A stretch of 64,000 nt of DNA, taken from assembly GCF_002009425.1 (NCBI RefSeq), contig NZ_CP019936.1, forward strand, positions 434,001-498,000. Reading direction: 5' to 3'. The translations under genes and the position numbers were made by a program. The first letter of the stretch is position 1; the number at the start of each line of letters is the position of its first letter. Positions 57,736 through 64,000 of this stretch are shown piece after piece. Source of the stretch: Thiosocius teredinicola. GTDB lineage: Bacteria > Pseudomonadota > Gammaproteobacteria > Chromatiales > Chromatiaceae. The notes below the pieces were generated by a model that saw only the letters and a program-made list of their open reading frames with translations, ran no database searches and had not been told where the DNA came from.

Positions 57736-58626
57736 GTGTCTGTCCCGGCAGCTTATGCAGGATTGATCCTGATCTGGGCAACGACCCCGTTGGGAATCAA
57801 GTGGAGCGGTGAAGGTGTGGGCTTTCTGTTCGGTGTGGCCGGGCGGATGGTGATCAGTCTGGTCATCTGTCTGCTGTTGGTCGCGCTGTTCAGCCGCCGT
57901 ATGCGTTGGCACCGTGCCGCGTTCATGACCTACCTGGTCGCCGGGCTGGGGATGTGGGCGGCGATGACGGGCGTCTACTGGGGGGCGCAGCAGATCCCTT
58001 CCGGCCTGGTCTCCGTTTTGTTCGGGCTGACCCCGGTCGTCACCGGCTGGATGGCGGCCGTGTGGTTGCACGAACCGGTGTTCACGCCGTTTCGCGTGTT
58101 GGGAATGCTGCTTGGCTTGACCGGCCTGGTGGTGATCTTTGGTCAGGCACCGGCGTTCGGCCAGTCGGCCTTGTGGGGCATGCTCGCGATCCTGGGTTCG
58201 GTCGCCGCGCACTCGCTGAGCATGGTGCTGGTCAAGCGGCTCGGCGAGCGTACGCCGCCGCTAGAGACGACCACCGGTGCGTTGATCGTTGCGGTGCCGC
58301 TCTACCTGCTCACCTGGTGGGCCGGCGACGGCCAGTGGCCGGACGATGTCTCGCAACGCACGCTGAGCTCGATCCTCTACTTGGCGGTGTTCGGTTCGGT
58401 GCTCAGTTTCACCCTGTACTTCTACGTACTGCGCCATAGCCTCGCCAGCCGCGTGGCCTTGGTCACGCTGGTCACCCCGGTTATTGCGCTGGTGATCGGC
58501 CAATGGCTGAACGGTGAAGCGGTGACTGCGCGTGAATGGATGGGCGCCTTGGTGATCATGGCCGGCCTTGCCAGCTATCAGTGGGGAGATGGATGGCGTC
58601 GAGGCAGGTCGGCCGCGACCAATTGA
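57736..58626 (+). CDS. EamA/DMT-family transporter
   Basis: About 296 aa from the GTG at 57736, preceded by AAGGAGG. Ten hydrophobic helices in two EamA repeats: PAAYAGLILIWATTPLGIKW near the start, GLVSVLFGLTPVVTGWMAAV in the first repeat, and VLSFTLYFYVLRHSLAS and LVTPVIALVIGQWLNGEAV in the second. Inner-membrane drug/metabolite transporter; substrate not predictable. Confidence 0.9.
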   Translation: MSVPAAYAGLILIWATTPLGIKWSGEGVGFLFGVAGRMVISLVICLLLVALFSRRMRWHRAAFMTYLVAGLGMWAAMTGVYWGAQQIPSGLVSVLFGLTPVVTGWMAAVWLHEPVFTPFRVLGMLLGLTGLVVIFGQAPAFGQSALWGMLAILGSVAAHSLSMVLVKRLGERTPPLETTTGALIVAVPLYLLTWWAGDGQWPDDVSQRTLSSILYLAVFGSVLSFTLYFYVLRHSLASRVALVTLVTPVIALVIGQWLNGEAVTAREWMGALVIMAGLASYQWGDGWRRGRSAATN

Positions 58627-58634
58627 GCGCGGTA

Positions 58635-59879
58635 TCAGGCGCTCGCCTGGGTGCCGGTGGGTTCCATCGGCACCTTGGCGACGACATAGCAGTGACCGCC
58701 GCGGCTCTTGGCCTGGTACATGGCCGTGTCTGCATGCTTGAGCAGTTCGTCGAGCGTCATTGCGTGCGTCGGTGCGAGCGCGATGCCGATGCTCACGCTG
58801 GGTTCGTAGTCGATGCCATCGAACGACATCGGCGCGGTGACGGCATCCAGGATGCGTTTCGCCAGCGGTTCGACCTCCGATTCGGTGGCGATACGGTAGA
58901 GCACGATGAACTCGTCGCCGCCGATACGTGCGGCACCCATCTGGGTGTGGGCGATCATTTCGGTCAGCCGTGAATTCTCGTCGATACGTCGCGACAGGGT
59001 CACCAGCGCCTCGTCTCCGGCGGCGTGCCCGAGCGAGTCGTTGATCCACTTGAAGTTGTCCATGTCGATCAGCATCAGGGCGATCACATCGCCGCCGCGC
59101 AGGCGTTGCAGCAGTTCGGTGGCCGACTCCTCGAAGCTCCGCCGGTTGGACAGGCCGGTTAGCGGGTCTTCATAGGCCAGCCGCTGCAGTTCCGCGTTCA
59201 TGCTGCTCACCTCGTGCAGCAGGCGTTCGTTTTCGATATCGCGCTGGATGCTGCGCTTGAGGTTCTCGTTATAGCGGTTGGCCATGACCGCCACCAAGGC
59301 AATGTAGCCGATCGAAATCAGCACGAACTCGATATTGACCTCGGGGCTGAACCACCACGACCAGGCCAGCATCCCGGCAAAGATCGGTACCGAGAACGCA
59401 TAGAACACCGGCCGGTACATCGCATTGGACGACAGGCTGGCGACCGGCATGGCAAGCAGTGTGATCAGGATCAACAGGCGGGTCGCGATCGGGTGATCTG
59501 GGTGATCCAGCAAGATGATGGATGCCCAGGCCAGCCCCGCCAACAGCGAGGTAAGGGCATATTGCCGACCGACGCATTCAGGGCTGCTCGAATTCTGCTT
59601 TTTTCTCAGCAGCCGGATATAGCCGATACGCCCGAAGGTGAGGGCGGTCATGGCGACGATCCACAGCAGCACGTAGTCCGATTGAATCGTGCGGTAAACC
59701 GCCAGGGCCACCGCGTACGAAACCACGAGCCCGGCGACCAGCGTCGACTGGACGCTCGCCAACATCTGGCGCACCAGCCGTTGCTGCACCATCTGCTCGA
59801 TCGTTGCTGTCTGGGCGTGTTCGTCGTGCGGATCGCAACTCGCCAGCAACTTGGTTCGTTTTCGGTTCCCGGTTGGCAT
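58635..59879 (-). CDS. Membrane diguanylate cyclase (GGDEF)
   Basis: About 414 aa from the ATG at 59879. Several membrane helices occur in about residues 35-180 (LVAGLVVSYAVALAVY, LLILITLLAMPVASLSS, FVLISIGYIALVAVMA), then a short coiled linker and a GGDEF domain with DPLTGLSNRRSFEE, DMDNFKWINDSLGHAAGDE and ARIGGDEFIVL. The active-site GGDEF is intact, so it should make c-di-GMP. I see no RxxD inhibitory site just before it. The two PilZ proteins in this window are possible readers. Confidence 0.93.
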   Translation of the reverse strand: MPTGNRKRTKLLASCDPHDEHAQTATIEQMVQQRLVRQMLASVQSTLVAGLVVSYAVALAVYRTIQSDYVLLWIVAMTALTFGRIGYIRLLRKKQNSSSPECVGRQYALTSLLAGLAWASIILLDHPDHPIATRLLILITLLAMPVASLSSNAMYRPVFYAFSVPIFAGMLAWSWWFSPEVNIEFVLISIGYIALVAVMANRYNENLKRSIQRDIENERLLHEVSSMNAELQRLAYEDPLTGLSNRRSFEESATELLQRLRGGDVIALMLIDMDNFKWINDSLGHAAGDEALVTLSRRIDENSRLTEMIAHTQMGAARIGGDEFIVLYRIATESEVEPLAKRILDAVTAPMSFDGIDYEPSVSIGIALAPTHAMTLDELLKHADTAMYQAKSRGGHCYVVAKVPMEPTGTQASA

Positions 59880-60419
59880 GTGCCGGTGGATCTCTCGTTT
59901 CTCGGGCCCGTTGGTGGGCGTTACCTCAAATGCCAGACAGCCGAACCCGTGGCCGGTACCAACCGGTTGCCGGAGTCCTCCCAACGTTAGCGGCCGTAGG
60001 GCGTTTTACTGATATTTGGGAATTCAAAGACTATCGGCCGATCGGCAGTGCCGGTTCGCTCCTGCTCATGGGGTGCCCGGCATGGGGTGGTGCGTGGATA
60101 CGGGCTGTCACTCAGTGAAAGCAGCTGCGCCACTCGGCACACAACATCACGCCGGAAACGCCCCGGTACAAAACCCACGGCTTCAGTATAGGCCCGTCGG
60201 AAATTGCCGGCCGAAACCTAGGTTAATCGGCTTACGGTGTATCGCTTGGTGCGGGGGGGCGGCAGCCGAACGGCCACGGACGGACGGGTTTGCCGAGGGG
60301 CTGAGCGCGGCGTTTTCAGCGAGGCAAGACCGCCCGCCGGTCCAGTGCAGGGACGACTTCATGGTGCGGATCGCCCAGGCGAACTGCAGCCTGGGCGAAG
60401 GCCGCCATTTGAGGGCAGC
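59880..60419. other. Gene-free stretch
   Basis: About 540 bp upstream of the cyclase gene. Frames here look like chance reading of GC-rich sequence. Confidence 0.4.
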
Positions 60420-60551
60420 TCAGGCGTTCGGGTCAGACGAGCGCGACAGGAAGAACCAGAGGAAGAACCCGCCCATGACGAGGATGAAGGCGATAACGCC
60501 GAAAGACAGAATGCCGACCCAGTCGGAAAACAATTCTGAGAACAGTTCCAT
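60420..60551 (-). CDS. DUF3149-like small membrane protein
   Basis: A 43-aa protein: MELFSELFSDWVGILSFGVI, then a hydrophobic helix (AFILVMGGFFLWFFL) and a short polar end. The pattern (short amphipathic start, one membrane helix, about 45 aa) matches DUF3149. GGAGG lies 6 bases before the ATG. Role unknown. Confidence 0.75.
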   Translation of the reverse strand: MELFSELFSDWVGILSFGVIAFILVMGGFFLWFFLSRSSDPNA

Positions 60552-60664
60552 GACAGCCTCCGCACACGGTTGAGGATGGCGATCATGCTAGGCCCAGTTC
60601 GGCCGCGGCGATCTGACAATCGTCAATCGCGCGCGTTTTGCCTGCCCGGGTTAGTTATCACAGG

Positions 60665-60955
60665 TTAACGTTGCGGCATGCGCTGACGCATCTGCTGTTG
60701 CATCTCCTGCATGCGTTGTTTCATTTCGCTGTTGAACGCCGCGACTTCACTGCTATCCAGGTTGCCGTCGCCATTCTTGTCCATGTGGTCGAACTGCGCT
60801 TCGGTCGGCTTCATGAATTCCTGCTTGCTGACTTCACCGTTGCCGTCGGCGTCGAACTGTTTGAAGAACATCTCTTCCAGGTTCGGCATCTGCGGGGGCT
60901 GTTGAGCGAAGGCGGGGGCGCTGAGCAGCGCGGCGACGATTAAGGCTTTTTTCAC
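60665..60955 (-). CDS. Exported EF-hand protein
   Basis: A 96-aa protein with a clear signal peptide (MKKALIVAALLSAPAFA) and two EF-hand calcium loops: DADGNGEVSKQE and DKNGDGNLDSSE. It ends in a Met/Gln/Arg-rich helix. Predicted small periplasmic calcium-binding protein. Confidence 0.9.
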   Translation of the reverse strand: MKKALIVAALLSAPAFAQQPPQMPNLEEMFFKQFDADGNGEVSKQEFMKPTEAQFDHMDKNGDGNLDSSEVAAFNSEMKQRMQEMQQQMRQRMPQR

Positions 60956-61014
60956 CAGGTGGGGTCTCCGTTGATTCAGGTCGGATCGGGCTGCGCCGAT
61001 CCGGCGAGCGGGTA

Positions 61015-61428
61015 TCAGGATTCGAGCGTGAGGGTGTGTACGAAGTGCTGATGCGCTTCGTGCAAAGCGTCCATCAGGCGGTTTTTCTGCTCGTCGCTCA
61101 GCTTCGGTTCGATTCTACCCAACGATCGCGCGTAGCTCTCCAACAATGTTGCGACGCCCTTTTCGACGCTGTCGCTGGTGAGCGTATCCGGCAGCTTCAT
61201 CACAACCGGCGCGCCGCTCGCATCGAGCAGCACAACCTCAGCGGATCGTGGGATGAGTTTATTGACCGCAGAGCCTTCGGCGCTGGCCTGCAGTGGGCCG
61301 GTTTTGGTGTAGACGGTGCCACCGAACTCGAAACGGGCGCCGGGGCGAACCTGGGAAAACTTCACGCGCTTGCTACCTGCCTGATCATATCGGCGGAAGT
61401 TTACCCCCGCAGCCGCGTCAGCGATCAA
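61015..61428 (-). CDS. Conserved hypothetical protein
   Basis: Up to 137 aa from a TTG at 61428 that overlaps the CBS gene stop; a GTG at 61365 (KFSQVRPGARFEFGG) is the likelier start and gives about 116 aa. It shows a small beta-type start (FEFGGTVYTKTGPLQAS) and a helical end (LSDEQKNRLMDALHEAHQHF). No signal peptide. Family not recognised. Probably co-transcribed with the CBS gene. Confidence 0.6.
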   Translation of the reverse strand: MIADAAAGVNFRRYDQAGSKRVKFSQVRPGARFEFGGTVYTKTGPLQASAEGSAVNKLIPRSAEVVLLDASGAPVVMKLPDTLTSDSVEKGVATLLESYARSLGRIEPKLSDEQKNRLMDALHEAHQHFVHTLTLES

Positions 61429-62009
61429 CCCGCGTTCGCAAGATTGGCGAAATTTCCGGCAATGTCAGTCGTTTCGATCGCCTGTCCGAGCTGTCGACTG
61501 ATCTGCGTGGTAGACAACAGGCCGCGGATCGTCTGTCGATTATCGGCATTCCGGTCGACCACCAGGGCATGCTGTCGTCCCATGCGTTTCATGGTCGCGA
61601 CGATGTCGCCGACGCGTGCCGTGGCGACGTCGCCCATCTCGAGCACCTCGACCTTGTGTTGCGGGGTCATGATGTCGCGCACGATCAGGTCTTTGCGTGC
61701 GCTGTTCGAGTCGTTGATGTAACGCAGGATCTTTTCGCCGCTGAGATCTTTCGACGTGACGATGCCAATCACCTGATTGAGCTGATTGGTAACGAACAGC
61801 AGACGGACTCCGCTGGCGATCATGCGTTCCTCGGCTTCGTCGACCGAGGCGTTGGCCGGCACGGTCTCAGCCGCGACCTTGGCCAGATCGGTCATCACAT
61901 CCATTGCCGGGCTGTCGAGTGTGACGTGGTCGGGCAGCGTCTGGCGCGGGCGTTGATACTTGGCGCCACTGTCGAGTGTGCCTGCGGTAAGGGTGCGGAA
62001 TTGACTCAT
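61425..62009 (-). CDS. CBS-domain protein
   Basis: 194 aa from the ATG at 62009, behind GGAGACC. A CBS pair: AAETVPANASVDEAEERMIA...VRLLFVTNQLNQVIGIVTSKDLSGEK and VRDIMTPQHKVEVLEM...GRQHALVVD. CBS pairs bind adenine nucleotides and sense energy or redox state. No fused catalytic domain. Confidence 0.9.
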   Translation of the reverse strand: MSQFRTLTAGTLDSGAKYQRPRQTLPDHVTLDSPAMDVMTDLAKVAAETVPANASVDEAEERMIASGVRLLFVTNQLNQVIGIVTSKDLSGEKILRYINDSNSARKDLIVRDIMTPQHKVEVLEMGDVATARVGDIVATMKRMGRQHALVVDRNADNRQTIRGLLSTTQISRQLGQAIETTDIAGNFANLANAG

Positions 62010-62129
62010 CGGCGGTCTCCGGAGAATGTACATTTCCGGCGGGGCAGGAATCACGGCATCTGTCTCGTCGTTATCACTTCAAAGGTAGGTCGGGAACACG
62101 ATTTTGCAATGTGGCCGAGGTAAGCAGAC

Positions 62130-62822
62130 GTGAGGTTGGACCGTTTCATCAGTCAGTCCGCGGGGATATCGCGCAGCCAGGCGCGGTTGCTGATCCGGCG
62201 CGGGGAAATCAGCGTTGGCGGCGAGGTCGCCAAGGATGCCGCGCGCCCGGTCGGTGAAGCCGAAACAGTTACCCGCGGCGATCTGTGCCTCGAACTACCG
62301 CGTCCCGTCTACCTGATGTTGAACAAGCCTTGCGGATTGCTCAGCGCCACCGAGGATCGCGAGCAGGCAACCGTGTTGTCGCTGCTGCCACCGGAACTCG
62401 CCGCGCGCGTTCACTTGGTCGGTCGCCTAGACAAGGACACCAGCGGCCTGTTGCTGCTGACGGATGACGGCGCCTGGTCGCACCGCATTGCGTCACCGAA
62501 ACACGCGATCGACAAAACCTACGTGGCCGAGCTGGCCGAGCCGTTGGTCGAGGATGCCGAGCAGCGCTTGGCGGCGGGCTTGCTGCTGCGTAACGAGGCC
62601 CAGCCAACCAAACCGGCCATTCTTGAACGCTTGTGTGCCACGCAGGTGAAGATCTCGATTTCCGAAGGTCGGTATCACCAGGTCCGTCGCATGTTTGCCG
62701 CACTCGGCAACCGGGTTTTGAGCCTGCATCGTGAGCGCATTGGCCGCCTTCATCTCGATGCCGGATTGCAGACCGGGCAATGGCGTGAACTCACTCGCGA
62801 AGAACGCGATTGTTTGGCTTAG
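62130..62822 (+). CDS. rsuA: 16S rRNA pseudouridine synthase RsuA
   Basis: A 230-aa enzyme with an N-terminal S4 RNA-binding domain (MRLDRFISQSAGISRSQARL) and a catalytic core with YLMLNKPCGLLSATED, VGRLDKDTSGLLLLTDDG (catalytic Asp) and ISEGRYHQVRRMFAALG. It modifies U516 of 16S rRNA in E. coli. GTG start. Length and motif order fit RsuA better than RluB or RluE, with some uncertainty. Confidence 0.92.
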   Translation: MRLDRFISQSAGISRSQARLLIRRGEISVGGEVAKDAARPVGEAETVTRGDLCLELPRPVYLMLNKPCGLLSATEDREQATVLSLLPPELAARVHLVGRLDKDTSGLLLLTDDGAWSHRIASPKHAIDKTYVAELAEPLVEDAEQRLAAGLLLRNEAQPTKPAILERLCATQVKISISEGRYHQVRRMFAALGNRVLSLHRERIGRLHLDAGLQTGQWRELTREERDCLA

Positions 62823-62903
62823 ATGTGAATGAATGGACTAAACTGCTAGCGAGCCGCTAAACGGTCAAATAAGCAACCAACAACGACCGGGTATGGACGC
62901 TGC

Positions 62904-63356
62904 ATGGGAAAGCATCGCGTGAAGACTCCGTTTGCTGAAAGGCAGTACATTCGTCATCCGTCGAGGATGCCGATTCGATTCGATATCCAGGGTGACATGC
63001 CGCGGCGCGAGGAATACCTGCGCAACGTCAGCGAAGGCGGTCTGTGTTTCGCCTCGCAGATCGAACTGGATGCCGGCGTATTGATCCGGGTAACGATCCC
63101 GGTGCTCGGGCAGCAATTCGAGGTGGAAGGCAGCGTCGCCTGGTGTCGTCCGGCTCCGGCGGGCAGCGGCTTCGAGATTGGCGTGCGCTTCACCACCTCA
63201 CAGGATCGCTTCAGCGTGCGCATGGTGGAGCAGTTGTGCTACATCGAAGACTATCGCCAGCAGGTTCAGCAGGATGAGGGGCGTTACCTCACCAGCGAAG
63301 AGGCCGCGCGGGAATGGATCGAGCGCTTCGCCGACAAGTTTCCCGGCCTGCACTGA
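62904..63356 (+). CDS. PilZ-domain protein
   Basis: A 150-aa protein with a full PilZ domain: ERQYIRHPSRMPIRF, NVSEGGLCFAS, GSVAWCRPAPAGSGFEIGVRF. The RxxxR and NxSxGG signatures are both kept, so c-di-GMP binding is likely. A helical C-terminal tail follows. It may respond to the cyclase at 58635-59879. Confidence 0.9.
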   Translation: MGKHRVKTPFAERQYIRHPSRMPIRFDIQGDMPRREEYLRNVSEGGLCFASQIELDAGVLIRVTIPVLGQQFEVEGSVAWCRPAPAGSGFEIGVRFTTSQDRFSVRMVEQLCYIEDYRQQVQQDEGRYLTSEEAAREWIERFADKFPGLH

Positions 63357-63387
63357 CGCTGCGTTCGCAGCGCCCGTTTCTGATGAT

Positions 63388-64000
63388 TCAGTGGTATTTC
63401 TCGGTGCTGATGTGTCCCGGCTGTTTGCGCCGGTGACGTCTGAGTCCGCGTGATTCGAGGATCTCGACCGCGTCGCTGATCATGCCCGAATGGCCACACA
63501 ACATCACGTGGCTGCGTTCTGCCTGCAATTGCAACCCCAGGCGTTGTTCCAGCGCGCCGTTGGCGAGGGTTTCCGGGATTCGGCAGTTGAATGCCCCTTC
63601 CACTGATTCGGCGGTTACGAACGGCACGAAATGGAACTTGTCCGGGTGCTCGCGAGTAAAGCGTTCAATCAGGTCGAGATAGCCGAGGTTCTTGGTCTGG
63701 CGTACACCGTAGGCCAGCACGACTTTGTCGAAACGCTCCCAGGGTTCGGCCGTTTGCAGCATCGACAGGAAGGGCCCCACGCCCGTGCCGGTAGCGAGCA
63801 ACCAGAGGTCTTTGCTTTCGTCGGGAACCTCTGAAAGCGTCAACAGGCCGTTCGCCGCGTCGGTCAGCCAGATCGTGTCCCCGGTATCCAACGCCGCCAA
63901 GCGGTTGCTCAAAGGCCCTTCGGGAATGGTGTTGAAAAATATCTCGAGCAGCGGCTCTTGCGGCGGGTTGACCAACGAATAGGGCCGCCCGACACGCTCG
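63388..64000 (-). CDS. fpr: Ferredoxin-NADP reductase (N-terminus beyond window)
   Basis: The frame stays open to the window edge; the visible part is about 204 residues. At the edge it reads ERVGRPYSLVNPPQEP, with the RxYS flavin-binding motif, then LATGTGVGPFLSMLQTAEPW (NADP-binding), VVLAYGVRQTKNLGYLDLIE, VMLCGHSGMISDAVEIL and the C-terminal GHISTEKYH. Electron transfer between NADPH and ferredoxin or flavodoxin. Confidence 0.92.
   Translation of the reverse strand, partial: ERVGRPYSLVNPPQEPLLEIFFNTIPEGPLSNRLAALDTGDTIWLTDAANGLLTLSEVPDESKDLWLLATGTGVGPFLSMLQTAEPWERFDKVVLAYGVRQTKNLGYLDLIERFTREHPDKFHFVPFVTAESVEGAFNCRIPETLANGALEQRLGLQLQAERSHVMLCGHSGMISDAVEILESRGLRRHRRKQPGHISTEKYH

Overview
The window comes from a GC-rich, Gram-negative genome, most likely a gammaproteobacterium. 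It carries a lipid A/Kdo/heptose gene set (late acyltransferase, msbA, hldE, waaA), thiC under TPP riboswitches, RsuA, PilZ and GGDEF proteins and a lutABC lactate operon. I cannot name a genus from sequence alone.

Layout. 1-9.9 kb: lipopolysaccharide inner-core and lipid A genes. 9.9-11.5 kb: hemerythrin, rhodanese and a PCMT-family methyltransferase, on the minus strand. 11.8-14 kb: thiC behind two almost identical TPP riboswitches. 14.5-18.3 kb: a beta-barrel outer-membrane protein, a Ser/Thr kinase and a lipoprotein hydrolase. 18.5-25.9 kb (+): a vWA-FHA membrane protein, a 1155-aa lipoprotein with Sel1 repeats, a long coiled coil and a caspase-like domain, an FHA protein and a PP2C phosphatase. 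25.9-36.6 kb (-): a gene run encoding a NodT-type outer-membrane channel, a double-FHA membrane protein, an HlyD adaptor, a parvulin-type PPIase, a 1016-aa exporter (two cNMP-binding domains + C39 peptidase + ABC transporter) and a sigma-54 activator.

36.9-50.9 kb holds nine paralogous genes for 90-aa proteins. Each begins with a 26-residue double-glycine leader (L-12, M/L-7, V/I-4, G-2, G-1) that fits cleavage by the C39 peptidase. Eight of the nine have a sigma-54 promoter (TGGCACG-N4-TCGCT/A) at a constant distance from the start codon. They also share a second box at a fixed 38-39 bp upstream of the -24 element, and all nine end in a strong terminator. The caspase-like gene has its own near-consensus sigma-54 promoter. 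I infer one system: a sigma-54-driven family of secreted, cationic, Tyr-rich peptides, exported by a type I machine that may respond to cyclic nucleotides and Thr/Ser phosphorylation (kinase, phosphatase, FHA proteins). I do not recognise it as a named system and regard it as the main discovery candidate.

Peptide gene 1 is separated from genes 2-9 by 37.6-45 kb, a graveyard of Rhs C-terminal tips, toxin tails and orphan immunity-like genes on the minus strand, two DUF1266 proteins, and a gene broken by a 254-bp MITE-like element whose removal restores the reading frame. The right end (51.3-64 kb) is ordinary chromosomal content: glycerophosphodiesterase, PilZ, TerB, lutABC, an EamA transporter, a diguanylate cyclase, a DUF3149 mini-protein, EF-hand, CBS, RsuA, PilZ and a ferredoxin-NADP reductase cut by the window edge.
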